A stretch of DNA of 64,000 nucleotides from NCBI RefSeq assembly GCF_000350225.1, contig NW_005179083.1:1-64000 (forward strand), in the 5' to 3' direction. This stretch comes from Chondrus crispus. Its lineage: Eukaryota; Rhodophyta; Florideophyceae; Gigartinales; Gigartinaceae. Position numbers and translations under genes: made by a program. Of the stretch, positions 21,016 to 32,729 are shown in pieces. A model generated the notes under the pieces. That model saw only the letters and a list, made by a program, of their open reading frames with translations, was not told the origin of the DNA and did not search any database. Every line of letters begins with the position of its first letter. The stretch's first letter is position 1.

Positions 21016-22108
21016 TTGGGCTGAGCTCGGCCCCGTGTACACGTATTACGGAAGGTATTTACGTGATCCTCGACACGGCCTTTGGGTAGTCTTCCTCACA
21101 GAGTGGTGTACCAAAGTGGCAGTGACCCTCCTGTGGGAGACCTACGACTGCTGGGGGTTGTAGTACTTGCCTCCCCAGCTCATCAGCCTCATGCGACGCC
21201 TCGATTATTCGGTTCCCCTAGGCGGTGCTGATGCAGACACCGAACTGCATTCTCTCCTCAATAAAATAGAGGAGGTCGATTGGGACTTGATACCGCGTCA
21301 AAATTCCTCTCGTTCCTTCGTCCGGCAACGCCCCTCCTTCTCTCCTGGTCGTGCTCATCGTGGTGCGGAGGACTACGCTTGGTTTAACCCCTGGACGGGA
21401 TGGCAATGTTCTTGCGACGAGGCGCGTCTGAGTCGGCAGTATGGGAGTCAGACGCCCGTTCCGGTTGAATTGCCCGTCTTCTTTGCGGATCCCCGCGAGC
21501 GCGACCTCTGTCCCCGGGAGCCTTTGCGTTCTCGGCCTGTGCTACCGGTCTCACCGACTTCACTTCCTGTCGATCCGGCCGACCCCACTCTTCCCATGAA
21601 TGCTTCGATAAGGGCGACGAGAGCCCCTGAGTGTGAGGAGGTCAAATCCCCTTTGCGGTCCCATTCACCTCCAGTGGCCAGGTGTCAACCTCTATCAGAG
21701 ACGAGAGAGGTCCCCTCGTCAGCTAGCCGGACTGAAAGTCTGTCCGTGCGCGCAGCCCCAGAAAGGAAGGGAAATTCTTTGTCCCTTACCCCCTCGGCTC
21801 CTCCTGCACCGTCTTCCCCTGTGCACGTCCCGGCTCGTCCCCCTCCTCCTGCGGCTGTTCCAGTTGCCGCCCCCTTGTCACCAATCGTCCACGCAGTCCA
21901 ATCGACCAGGGGAGGTTCGACCTCCCCGTCCTCTCCAGAGGTTATCAAAAAGAATGACGGTGACGCCAGCGTCTATCGCACATTGCTCCGTGCTCACGGA
22001 ATAAACGAGGGGGCTCTTCGAGGAGCGTCCCTCGTTGACCTGCGCTTACTGGCCCAGCTTGTCGCCTCACTTCCGAAGGAAAAATTCTTGGGTGAATCGT
22101 CCCATTGA
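21016..22108 (+). pseudogene. U-family gag-like ORF, 5'-truncated copy (U2)
   Basis: A plus-strand frame starts at the LTR edge and runs to 22108 with one in-frame TAG at 21161-21163. It matches the C-terminal half of the 643-codon ORF at 37368-35437. Both read WAELGP, TYYG and LTEWC, both have PLGG followed by QNSSRSF and QRPSFSPGR, both have a long Pro/Ser tail, and both end with a helix (RAHGI or MAHGV, then GAS.VDLR or GAS.DDLR, then SLPK). Where this copy has TAG the other has TGG (Trp). The first half is missing, replaced by a Copia LTR. No enzyme motif is present. Confidence 0.7.
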
Positions 22109-22534
22109 CCTATTGCCGATGGTAGCGTCCTGGCGATCCATGTTTTTATCATTGTCCTCTGAGAGTGTCGTCTCATCATGGACACTTCCCTTCGTTCCAC
22201 CGAAAATAAATTGCATTTCCTTCTCCTATCAACTTCCTCCTCTTGTCGCATTTTTCTTCTCCTTATCCAACACGTACGTCATCCTTCTCCTCATTTTCCT
22301 TTTCCTCCTCATTTTCCTTTTCCTCCTCTTATTTGTTGCTTTCTTGATGCGCCCCCGTCACTGCGGTCGCACCCTCTTCGTCCCCCCTTTTTTCTCCTCT
22401 TTTCCCCAGTACCTTCTCTTTAATTTTCCTTCAATTTTCGTCCTCTTCCTCCTGGTTCGCGCCGAGTCGAGTACTCCGGGGTACCGACTTCTTCATCCCT
22501 TTCCCCCATGCCACACTATCGCAGCATCCTCAAC
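22109..22534 (+). other. Pyrimidine-rich 3' region of U2
   Basis: CCTCCTCATTTTCCTTTT-like repeats follow the ORF. The words GTCACTGCGGTCG and CCTCCTC tracts also follow the U1 ORF (reverse of 35070-35330), so this tail belongs to the element. Confidence 0.65.
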
Positions 22535-23663
22535 TGTAGTGCAATGTGCCTGTCAGGCCGGAACCAGGGTCCAACGGTCCAGCGACAACACAAGCAACAA
22601 ACAACAACCAACAAGAGTTGCCGACGGCACAGCCCTACGGAGTGTCCGATTCTCCCTTTCCCTTTAAGTGGGTTTGCGGCCCACAGTAGCTCAAGTCCCT
22701 GATAGGGAGGGGGGCAAAAGGAAGAGGCCCGCCCCGGGACGAATGGTGGTAGAGTCTTGTACAGGCAGTTGCTCGGCGAGTTCGGGGCGGTGATTAGGAA
22801 GCCGGGCCCAATGGGTCGTAAATCCAATGCTCGCGGAGCACCTGTTACACCTTATACCCTTGATAAGGTCTTCGACGGGGGCGTCGCAACGCAGCCCGTC
22901 GGGAATTAGCAAACACGTAGCAGCGCTACACCTCCGTACTGCCCGATGGCAAAGTACCGACACCGGAACGGTCGCAACCTGTATCCGATGGAACCAACAC
23001 TGTCCTGTATACACAACAGGACCTTCGAGGGAGACGTCGTCGCAACGGCCTCCGTCGGTAGACGTAAACAAGTAGCAGCGCTACACCCACGTGTCGCCCG
23101 ATGGCCAAGACACCTACACCGGTCCGGTCGCAACCAAAGCCGATGGCACCAACAACAAACAAAAGAACCAACAAAAGAGCCCGATGACTCCAGTCGTCAC
23201 AATGCGGATCGCAATCAGGCACTGTGGAACCAACACAAGATAAGGGAATAGAAATAGAGATAGAAATAGAAAAGTACAGGTGAAATAAAGGAAAAGGAAA
23301 AGGGAACCCCCGAGCGCAAAGGATAACGTAATCTGTGGCAAAAGGGAGCGTCTTGGGAAAGACGGACTTCGACCAAGGCGATATTCAACTCTGGCAACTC
23401 GGGTTACCTTTACTCACTTGGTCGCCAGAGGGCTAAGGTATATATCGCCCCGCCGGAGCCACTACAGTAGCTCGCGGCGCTAGATCCTAGATCTAATCTA
23501 GTGTCAGCAAAATTAATGACAACTAATTAACTAAATAAAATAAAATAATTAAAAATTAAAACTGTGCAGTTATTCACACGTGTGTCCCCCAACCCGGACT
23601 ACTTTCATATCCAATTATTTTCCTTTCTTTTCACCCCCCTTTTCATGTGCGTATTGCACTACA
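22535..23663 (-). mobile_element. Gypsy solo LTR C with target duplication
   Basis: On the plus strand it runs from TGTAGTGCAATG at 22535 to TATTGCACTACA at 23663. Flanks are identical: TCAAC at 22530-22534 and TCAAC at 23664-23668. It is nearly the same sequence as LTR B, and it inserted into the U2 tail. Confidence 0.95.
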
Positions 23664-24164
23664 TCAACGGGCCGCGATCCTGATTACCTCTCCCCATTTT
23701 GTCTACGCGAGACCTCGTCGAGTCGAGTCTCCCAATTAGCAGGCGACCGCGAGACTTCTCTGTTGCGCGTTCTCCTGACTCTCTTTCGTCGTGCGTTGTC
23801 CCTTACCCTCAGTACTTCATCATTGTTATTGTATCGTGCTGCGAGCTCGGCTTTCTCTCGGGGAACGCCACTCTTCCTATTGTCCGTCCATCTTTTCCCC
23901 TCCTGGCGCCTTTCATAACGTGTTAGCGCAGGCTGTGTAACAACGCTCTTCGAAGGACGTCAGCGCCTCCATGACTTGTCCTCAATTTCGAACGACCCAC
24001 AACTGGGGTATCCCAATTTGGAATCCTATAAGGATCTCATCCTAAAGCGCGGCGGGGTATTCATCCACGTAGTCGCTTCCCGCTTTTCCTTAGTCTGCGA
24101 CCGCCTCTTACTTGGCATCTGCAAATAACAATCTGAAATACTCGGCGAGCATTGGACTCATTCG
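23664..24164. other. Non-coding DNA between solo LTR C and copy 1
   Basis: This is probably the continuation of the U2 tail (pyrimidine-rich in parts). No frame with recognisable content was found. Confidence 0.4.
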
Positions 24165-25210
24165 TGTAGTGCAATACGCACCTGAAAAGGGGGGTGAAAA
24201 GAAAGGAAAATATTTGGATATGAAAAGTAGTCCGGGTTGGGGGACACACGTGTGAATAATTGCACAGTTTTAATTTTTAATTATTTTATTTTATTTAGTT
24301 AATTAGTTGGCATTAATTTTGCTGACACTAGATTAGATCTAGGATCTAGCGCCGCGAGCTACTGTAGTGGCTCCGGCGGGGCGATATATACCTTAGCCCT
24401 CTGACCACCAAGTCAGTAATGGTAACCCGAGTTGCCAGAGTTGAATATCGCCTTGGTCGAAGTCCGTCTTTCCCAAGACGCTCCCTTTTACCACAGATTA
24501 CGTTATCCTTTGCGCTCCGGGGTTCCCCTTTCTTTTTCCTTTATTTCCCTATTCTGTTCTATCTCTACCTCTATTTTTCCCTTAATTGTGTTGGTTCCAC
24601 TGGAGTTGGTTGCGACCGTTCCGGTGTAGGTGTTTTAGCCATCGGGCAGCACGTTGTGTAGCGCTGCTACTGTTTCAAGTTCCGTCGGAAGGCTGTTGCA
24701 ACGACGCCTCCGTCGAAGGTCTTACTGTATAAGACAGAGTTGGTACCGCCTACCGCGATCGCGATCGCGCCGGTGACGGTGTTTTTAGCCATCGGGCAAC
24801 ACGTCGGTAGTAGCGTTGCTACACGGTTACGATCCCGTCGGGTAGTGCTGAACAAGCCCCCGTCGAAGACCTTGAATTACACACAAGGTGCGGAAGACGC
24901 TCGTCGAGCATTGGCCTTACAACCCAGCGAACCGCGGTTACATCCTCGTAGACAAGCCCAACCCGCACTCGTCGAGCGCTCAAGTCTTCACAAGTCTCCA
25001 CCACCATCATCCTCCCGGGCCGGGCATCTTTCCTTAACCCCCCCCCGTCGGAGTTGAGCTACCGTGGGCTGCAAGCCCACACAAGGGGAAAGGGAGTCTC
25101 GAACGCTCCGTAGCGCGTGCCATCGGCAGTGGTTGTTGCTGTTGTTGTTTTTCTTCTTTTTGTTTGACCGTCGGACTGTGTTCGCGGCCTGCCAGGCACA
25201 TTGCACTACA
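24165..25210 (+). repeat. 5' LTR of Gypsy copy 1 (LTR D)
   Basis: It starts TGTAGTGCAATACG and ends ACATTGCACTACA, so the first and last 11 bases are perfect inverted repeats, longer than the usual TG...CA. A TATA-like GATATATA at about 24382-24389 is kept in all copies of this LTR and is the likely promoter. The LTR is nearly identical to LTR F of copy 2. Confidence 0.95.
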
Positions 25211-25214
25211 AAAG

Positions 25215-25227
25215 TGGTCTCCCGACC
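25215..25227 (+). promoter_or_regulatory. Candidate primer-binding site
   Basis: TGGTCTCCCGACC starts four bases after the 5' LTR. TGG pairs with the CCA end of a tRNA, as in other retrotransposons. The same word follows LTR F in copy 2. I cannot name the tRNA. Confidence 0.5.
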
Positions 25228-25345
25228 TAGAATTGTGTCGACGACAGCCTCGGTCTGGTGTTGGACTACCAAAGTGGTCTGGGTAACGGAGTCTCTTTTT
25301 TATTTTTGTTTGTAACCTTTTTTTGTAGGTTCGCTCGTACGAGCG

Positions 25346-27590
25346 ATGTCGACAAGCGCACCCGGGGACGTCGGTCCCGGGGCGAGTAGGAGTGGATCGG
25401 CAAGGGCGTCGAGGATCCCGCGAGGTCCTCGCACCCGAAGCCAGGCCAATACGGCCACGGATCCCGAAGGTCAAGAATCCACGACGGGGATTGAAGCCGA
25501 CAAGGATAACCTATCCTACAGGTTCGAGAAGATGGGCGAGGAAATTCGCCAAGAGATGACGAAAAATCTCGAGGCTGAATTAGCCCTCGTCCGGAAGCAA
25601 CTGGAGTTGCAAGCATCCGAGTTCCACACCGTTTTAGGAGAGCTATCGGCTCGAGTGGATCTCGTCGAGAAGGAGCGAGGTGAGGCGACCGATGGTCTGG
25701 AGCCGGAGGTCCTAGCTTCGCTGAAAATTTCAGTCAAGGACGCAAGGCGCGACGCGAATCAAGCTTTGGAGTCCTTAGGCAAATTTAGAAGCAGTATCGA
25801 CGACAGGTTCGACCGCGCCGCTCATCGTCTCAAGGACCTTGAATAGGTCGCCGGGCAAGAGCCGCTCCCAACGGGTCGAGAAGGCGACCGTCGATGGAAG
25901 AAGGACAAGGCCGCGGTGCAGCGGAGTTCCAAGTCGAAGACTTCGAAGAAGATTCTGCGACGCCGGAACAAGAGTCACTGTAGTGACGAGCCGGAGAACC
26001 AAGACTCAATGGCCGAGTCGAATGGCCTTTCCGAAGATGGTGACGACGGTTCGTCGAACCATGCCAGCGATTCCGAACATCGTTCAGAGGAAGGAAAAGG
26101 AATTTCGCAGGGCAAAAAAATTACCTCCAGACGGGGCAGGATCACTTCGTCCGCCTCGCGGAGAGACAAGGACGCTGAGCCAGAGGACGTCGCAACGCGA
26201 CGCGGGCCGCGATGGGAGGAGTTGGAGGAGCTGAATCCGACCAACTACCTCTTCAAGAAATTACTTTCGTACCGAACGTACCGCTTGCGGAACCCGCAGA
26301 CCTATTTGTCAAGTTCCCGGCGGACCGCCGTGCGAAAAATCAGGAGAGATATTCCGCCTAAGGTGAAGAAGGACAACACGTTCACAGGTGAGGACGGGGT
26401 CCTTGTGTTGGATTTTTTGGCAAAATTAGTTCAAGAGTTTGATACTCAAGAAATGAACGAGGGGCAAGCGATCCGCTTTTTGCCCGAATTTCTAAGCGGC
26501 ATCGCCTTGAGACAGTACACTTCGGTGTCTCAGACGGCCGGGTCCCATCACGGAAAGGTGTCCGTTTGGCCAGAGGCCGTGCAGTGGTTGTTGAGGAGTT
26601 TTGCAACCGACGAGGCGATCCGTCAAGCCGTGCTCGCATTGCGAGAAGTACAGCAAAGACCGTCTGAGGACGAGATGGAATTTTATATCCGTCTGACGGA
26701 CGCGAGCAATCGATGTGGGAACGTATATTCGATGGAAGAACAAATGACTATGTTTATTGAAGGACTCGATTCGAGTATCAAGCCGGTGGTATCTCAATAC
26801 CGACAAGAAAATCGGGACGTTTCGTTTTTGAGACTAGTTAATTACGCGAAGGCGCATGGCTCGGCGAGCCGCGCTAAGGACAAGAAGACCAAGAAGGTCA
26901 CGATTCAGACGCCGTCGACGTTCCGGGCGGGTAAAAAGCCGAGGGCTTCTTATCCCGGTTGTAAAAGTCACGCCGCCTTCCACTTAGCGGAGTCAATCTC
27001 CGCGTCAGATGAGCGCGGTGCGCACGGAAGCAGCGAAAATCATTATGAAGGAGCATTGGTAGCCGAAGGCGAGTTTATTGAGCCATCGGAGGGCTACGGA
27101 CACGAGGACTACGGGGCAAGCGAGTCGTCAACTTTACCGACGCCCACATACACGACGGAGTCGTTTTCAGAGCCCACGGATCCCGTGAGGATGTTTCGGG
27201 GGCGCGGCCACACGCCGGCGCCGCACATTCCGATGGAAGACGTTTTGAAGGCCAGGCTGGATGGGAAGGCCGCAACATCAAGGAAGGCCGCCGGCCAGTG
27301 GAGGACCTAGGCCGCAATATCCCGTCAAGACGCACGGACTGGTGTGCTATCATTGTTACGAAAAGGGACACGCCGCGCCAACGTGCATTCCTTCCCTCCG
27401 GGAAATGCACCGAGTTTTGGAAAATTATGAGGCGTTGTCTCCGATGGAGAGTTTAGGGATACCATCGACGAGTTATCTGAAGGTCAAGAATTGGTTCGAT
27501 TCGCAGACGGCGAGCACGCCGAGTGCTCCAACGCCGAGGCCGAACCAACCCTTCAGAGGGCCCGCCGCGGGCCCGCGTCGTCGGACGTGA
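25346..27590 (+). pseudogene. Gypsy copy 1 gag, with in-frame TAG and a frameshift
   Basis: The ATG at 25346 opens 166 codons ending in TAG at 25844-25846. The same frame then stays open to 27310. The first part is a long charged coiled coil (about residues 50-150). The second has a basic Ser/Lys-rich segment and then the capsid-like retrotransposon gag domain, with EFLSGIALRQY and the pattern RPSEDEMEFYIRL. The nucleocapsid zinc knuckle CYHCYEKGHAAPTC (C-x2-C-x4-H-x4-C) lies in another frame (27261-27590), so a frameshift occurs near 27200-27260. The TAG is at the identical place in copy 2, so it may be either a read-through signal or inherited from the source copy. Confidence 0.8.
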
Positions 27591-27734
27591 GAAGGAACCC
27601 GCAGCGGCAGGAAAACTAGAGAAGGGAATCTGGCATGAGTTGCGAGAGGCACAGGGTCGACGTACTGTGCTCGGGGCTCGGCCCCGTTCCCCGTCTCTAA
27701 GGGAAAATCAGGCTCCGATGAGGAGGTTGTTGGA

Positions 27735-28337
27735 TTGGTGGATAAGCCCAAAGGGCCAGCCCAAGTCAAGAAAATTTTGAGCCGAGCCCGAGATCATCCG
27801 CTGGAAGAAGTTCGGAGACCCTGGTACAGGGTTAAGCGAAGGGAGTGTCCCGAGAAGATTTTGGTTCTTGCGCGAAAAAACTACAAAGTTTACGCGGACA
27901 TTGGACCAACAGTCGGATTGATGAGCCGGGTGTTGTCTGTATTAGACACCGGCGCGGGACCAAACCTTGTGCGAAAATCGGAACTCCCGGCTGGAATGGA
28001 ATCTATAGTGTCCTACGGACCGACCCAAGACATTGGCGACGCGAACAACAGGCCACTCCAGACTCTCGGAACCATCAAGATGCCCGTGAGACTCGGACGA
28101 TTTGTGGCTGCTGCCGAATTTATTGTGTGCAAAAAGCTCGCGGTTCCGCTGATTCTAGGAGCGGAATATTGCGATAGGTTCGTGAAGGCTATCTACCCAC
28201 GGAAAAGGACAGTTGAGTTGGCGGATTTCTCGGAGGTTCCGATCGTAAGGCGATTCTCGGCGAGAAAATCGAAGAAGCATCTGGTCCCCGGAGAGGGCGA
28301 AACTGATGCAAAAGGGGAGCGAGTTTCCCCAGGGTGA
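27735..28337 (+). pseudogene. Gypsy copy 1 protease region
   Basis: This 200-codon frame contains the retropepsin signature LSVLDTGAGPNLV (catalytic Asp in DTGA) and the second motif LILGAEYCDRF. It would cut Gag-Pol during particle maturation. A stop at 28337 and a change of frame separate it from the polymerase; in copy 2 the same region is fused in frame to reverse transcriptase. The first codons are set by the previous stop and may not be a real start. Confidence 0.75.
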
Positions 28338-28408
28338 AGGTGGCAAGAGCCACGACCATTGAGCCACGGACGCAGCACGTAGTCTAATGTACCTCGGAGA
28401 GGACGGGC

Positions 28409-31330
28409 TTGGTCGTCGTTCAACCCTACGCACCCCTATACGACAAGCACGGACTGGTAAGCACCAACGGTGTAGTTCAGGTTGAGCCTGACATACCTTT
28501 TAGATTGCTTGTTGCGAATTTTAGGAATTACCCTGTCAGGGTTCAAAAAGGCCAAGTGGTGGCGGAACTACTACCGCACCCGAGGGCCGTATTCAAGAGC
28601 AATACCACCATTGGTGAGGTACTTGGATTTCAAGAAAGGGATGAGGAAAAATTTACTAATTCTACCCCGCCGCCTACGGGCGAGAGAAGATGCGAACCGT
28701 TGGAACAAGATCGCGAGGACCAGCAAGGAGAACGGGAGGAAGGGCTCTCCGCGACGGCAACTACGAAGCCGGAGCGGCGGATTGGGCCTCCCCCGCCCGA
28801 CGTGGAGGAGCTCGACCTGAGCCACGTGCCGGACCGGCTGCGCGAAAGATTCCGCCGGATGTTAAAAATATATTCCCGCATGTGGGATGGGACCCTTGGT
28901 GATATCAAGACCACGGTCCACCGGATTGAACTGGCCCCGGATACAAGGCCAATTGCACAAGCTCCCTACCGAGCCGGTCCAAAGGCTCGGGAGGTCGAGG
29001 ACGCAGAAGTACAGAAGATGTTAGAAGCAGGAGTCATCGAACCGGCGCAGTCAGAATGGGCGTCGCCCGTTTTATTAGTGCCGAAGCCGGACGGATCGAT
29101 GCGCTTTTGTGTAGACTATCGCAGGTTAAACGCGGTAACGGTAAAGGACACGTACCCTTTCCCGCGCATGGATGAGTGTCTGGACTCGCTTGGAGACACC
29201 AAGGTCTTTTCCGCGTTGGACGCGATATCAGGGTATTGGCAGATGCCTATTCCGGAAGCGGACCGCGACAAGACAGCATTTTCGTGCCACTCAGGTCTCT
29301 ACCGTTTTTCAAGAATGCCCTTCGTGCTTACCAACGCGCCAGCGACGTTCCAGAGAGCAATGGATATCCTGCTCTCTCCGTTCCGTTGGAAATGCTGCCT
29401 GGTATATCAAGATGATATCATCACCTTCAGCAAATCCTGGGAGAAGCACGTCGTCCACGTTGACGAAATACTGTCTGTATTGGAGAAGGCAGGTGTGAAG
29501 CTCAAGCTTCGCAAGTGCGAAATTTTCGTCGAAAAGATCAAGTACCTGGGCCATGTCGTTCGGCTAGGTACATTGGAGGTAGATGCCGCTCGCATCGCGG
29601 CGTTGGAACAAGTGAGGTACCCTCAAACGCAGACTCAGCTCAGAAGCTTCTTGGGACTTTGTAATGTCTACCGCAGGTTTGTCCCACATTACGCGAAAAT
29701 CGCGCATCCGCTCAATCAACTATTGAAGAAAGGACAACCGGTCCAGTTGGAACGATTCGACGAACCGTGCGAAACAGCTTGTCATAAGCTCAAGGACGCC
29801 ATCTTGGCACCGCCGGTGTTGACGCTGCCGAAGAAGGACCTACCCTACTCGGTAGATACCGATGCAAGCGACTATCAAATCGGCGCTGCATTATTTCAAA
29901 CGCATCCGGATGCCCAACGTAAACCCATCGGGTTCTTTTCAAGAACGTTATCCGCAGCCGAGAGAAACTACTCTGTATCAGAAAAAGAATTTCTAGCGGT
30001 AATTTGGGTTGTACATACTTTAAGACCATATCTATATGGCGAGCACTTCATTGTGCATACCGACCATGTCTCATTGAGGTGGTTGATGAACGTAACCGAC
30101 CCCAGCGGGAGATTAATCCGATGGAGGCTCCGCCTCTCGGAATTTGATTTCGAAATCAAGTACAAGAAGGGCAAGGCTAACAGCCAAGCTGATGCCCTGT
30201 CAAGATTACGGACCGCAGGAGAAACCGTCGACGAAATCGACGACGAAATCGCATGCTTTATGGCCAAACCGGCCGAGGGTACAATGGAGGACGAGGACAG
30301 TTTTGACGCGTTAGACGACATCTTCGCTCTTGAGGGGGGGGGGACCGCCCCTGAGCGCCTCGATCAATTCCAAGCTGTCACTCCGGAGGAGCTCATTCGC
30401 GAGCAAGCCGTCGACCCCTTCTGCAACCGCATCAAGGAAAAAATGGACGCCGGAAAGGTGAGAACGTTCAGCATGGAGACCGAAGAACTCGAAGGAACTC
30501 TATGCCGTACCGCGGCGGAGTTTGTACAAGTGGTGATACCACAATCGTTAAGGGACCGCGTCCTAGGGTTAAGCCATTACGCAAAATTGGCAGGCCACCC
30601 GGGAGGCAGGAAACTTTACAAGACATTGAGAAGATATTTTTAGTGGCCTACGATGGCCCTAGACTGCTATGCAGTCGCGTAGAATTGCGCCGCATGTGCG
30701 CGGGAAAGGGTGAAGTTAAGAAGAAACCCGAAGGAAATGAAGCTGTTCACGCCCAAAGCTCCGCTGGAGTTTGTCGCCATCGACATCCTCGGCGAGCTAA
30801 TTACAACTAAACGAGGAAATCGGTATATTCTCGTGATCAGCGATGGATACTCGAAACTGGTACGAACCGTACCGTTGAAGAAGATGTCAGCTGCACACAT
30901 CGCACAAGCCTTCGATCACCATTGGGTATTCGCGTACGGACCGCCGGTCAAGCTGCTGTCCGACAATGGAACACAGTTCACGGCCCGGTTCTTCGAGAAT
31001 GTCTGCCGAATTCTCGGCATACGCAATGTATTCACGACTACATACCACCCGCAAGCCAACGGCCAAGTTGAGAGGTTTAACCGCACACTGACTTCCGCGT
31101 TGCGAAAATACGTTGGAGAGCATCCCAAGGACTGGGACCTATTTAGCGACGCTGTGACGTTCGCATACAACACGCAAGTTCATCGAACTACGAACATTGC
31201 GCCCTTCGAACTGGTGTTAGCTCGGGCGCCGAGAAGCATGGCGTTACAAGCGCAGCCAACTTTGGAGAACTTCAGCTCGTCACGAGCATACTACCTGAAA
31301 TGGCAGTCGTGGTTGGAGAGCCTAATGTGA
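28409..31330 (+). pseudogene. Gypsy copy 1 reverse transcriptase, RNase H, integrase
   Basis: One frame is broken by TAG at 30641-30643, TAG at 30680-30682 and TGA at 31328-31330. Reverse transcriptase: SPVLLVPKPDGS near 29056, VFSALDAISGYW (catalytic Asp), and VYQDD at 29402-29416 in place of VYLDD. RNase H: SVDTDASDYQIGAAL near 29850, then SEKEFLAVIW. Integrase: an HHCC zinc site (SHYAKLAGH, NCAAC) around 30570-30700, then D in VAIDILGE, D in LLSDNGTQF and E in GQVERFNRT, the DD35E triad. RNA is copied to DNA in particles and the product inserted in chromatin. In copy 2 the first two stops read Tyr and Lys. Confidence 0.85.
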
Positions 31331-31345
31331 GGCGCCGATAGGAGT

Positions 31346-32071
31346 TTGCGTAAGGAGCAAGCCCGGTATAAGCGAAATTTCGACGCCGGACTTCGCAAAC
31401 CGCAATATGAGATCCCGCCGGGGTCCTTCGTGTTTCTCCGGAAGGGGCAGGGCACGGCTAGCGAGCCGAAACACAAGCTGGCACAAGTCGCCACAGGACC
31501 TTATCAGGTCCGAAGATCGGATCAACATACGGTAGTCATTGCCATTGGCGATCAGGAGGAACGCGTATCGCGAGACAGGGTGGAATTAGCCCCAAGCCCG
31601 ATGGACTATGCGCCGATAACTGGCCTACTTCAAGCGCTACAGTTCCTGGGAGAGCCGGAGCTAAACGAAGAAGGAGAGGTAATGGAGGACGAGGAACGTG
31701 CTCACACCCGTGCGCCTAGGACGGACCAGGATAATTTAGTTGGTCGAACGCCGACAGCGGAGACCCCTCCAGACCTACGCGAGTTCGGAAAGCCCAGAGA
31801 AGAGGATGAGTTGGAAGATCTTCGGAAGGGGGAAGGACAGTTGGACACGCAGGAAGAAGGAGCCGAGAGTCAGGAGTATGTGATCGACGAGATCGTGGAC
31901 CACGGCTACGACGAGGAGAAATTAATTCTCAAAGTGAGGTGGTATGGGTATACCATCGAGAACGCAACGTGGGAACCTATTGAGCAGATCCCCCGCAGCG
32001 CGGTAGTCACATATTTCCAAAGGAAAAGGCTGCCCTTACCCATGCAAGCGTCGCACGCACAACCGGGATAG
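31346..32071 (+). pseudogene. Gypsy copy 1 integrase tail with chromodomain
   Basis: This is the continuation of the polymerase frame after the TGA at 31328-31330. It starts with the SLRKEQARYKRNFD segment and the GPYQV beta fold of the Gypsy integrase tail. An acidic linker follows. The chromodomain is at about 31875-32030, with EYVIDEIVDHGY and LKVRWYGY before a final WEP. Chromodomains direct insertion to marked histones and define chromoviruses. This part is much less similar to copy 2 than the 7 kb before it. Confidence 0.8.
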
Positions 32072-32729
32072 CCATCGTAAATAGAACGAGTAGGTTAGAG
32101 ACAACAGAGAGGTCAGAACTTTGAAGAAGGAACGCATCTACGAGTTTCGCAAATAAGGAGTTTGAAGGAATGGAGAGCAAGGCAGAGATGCGAGACTGTA
32201 TCCTTGGATGAGGCATTGAGCCTCTCGGAAAACACCCACGCCTCATCACGGTACGCACGAGAAGTGACGTTTCGAACGGACGGTCCGCCCGCGTGGGGGA
32301 GGATGACATCAAAAAAATATATACATATAAATGCGTGTCGACAACAAACCGCTGAACAGGCGACGCAATTGAGAAATCGATTCCAGCCATGCTGTGAAAT
32401 TATAATCAAAAAGCAGGAAAAATTACTACAGCTGTAGTACGCACGTGAAGTGGTGATCGTTTGCCACAGTCGGCGACATAACTATTCTAAGTCGCCCCGC
32501 AGCTAAGTCCCACCCGACCCCACACGAAGCCGACCGTCACACTCACTGTTAACACACTGCCCATGCTCGACGAGAACGAAGACCCGTCCAGAGGGACCAC
32601 CCTCAGAAGAACGCAGATACGAATTCACCCCGCGGTGATCGACGTCGACACTCACAACCGGTCCTATTTTTCCAGAACGATCTACGTAGCACTTACCCAT
32701 CATGATTTCTCTTCAACTCTGTCGTTTCT
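32072..32729 (+). other. 3' untranslated tail of copy 1 and beyond
   Basis: The first 250 bases keep a diverged match to the corresponding part of copy 2: GAAGTGACG, then a run TCAAAAAAAT or TCAAAAAATA. No polypurine tract plus LTR follows. A pyrimidine-rich tract (about 32700-32790) leads into the degenerate ORF cluster. Confidence 0.45.

Larger units (their letters stand above)
24165..32430 (+). mobile_element. Ty3/Gypsy chromovirus copy 1
   Basis: The order is 5' LTR (24165-25210), candidate primer site, gag, protease, reverse transcriptase-RNase H, integrase and chromodomain, the standard Ty3/Gypsy chromovirus order. No matching 3' LTR follows. The next LTR in the same direction (37494) differs clearly from the 5' LTR in its first half and lies 5 kb away across unrelated sequence. 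The end at about 32430 is therefore approximate. Several stops and frameshifts make this copy inactive. It is paired head-to-head in inverted orientation with copy 2 (51900 to about 44000). Confidence 0.85.
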
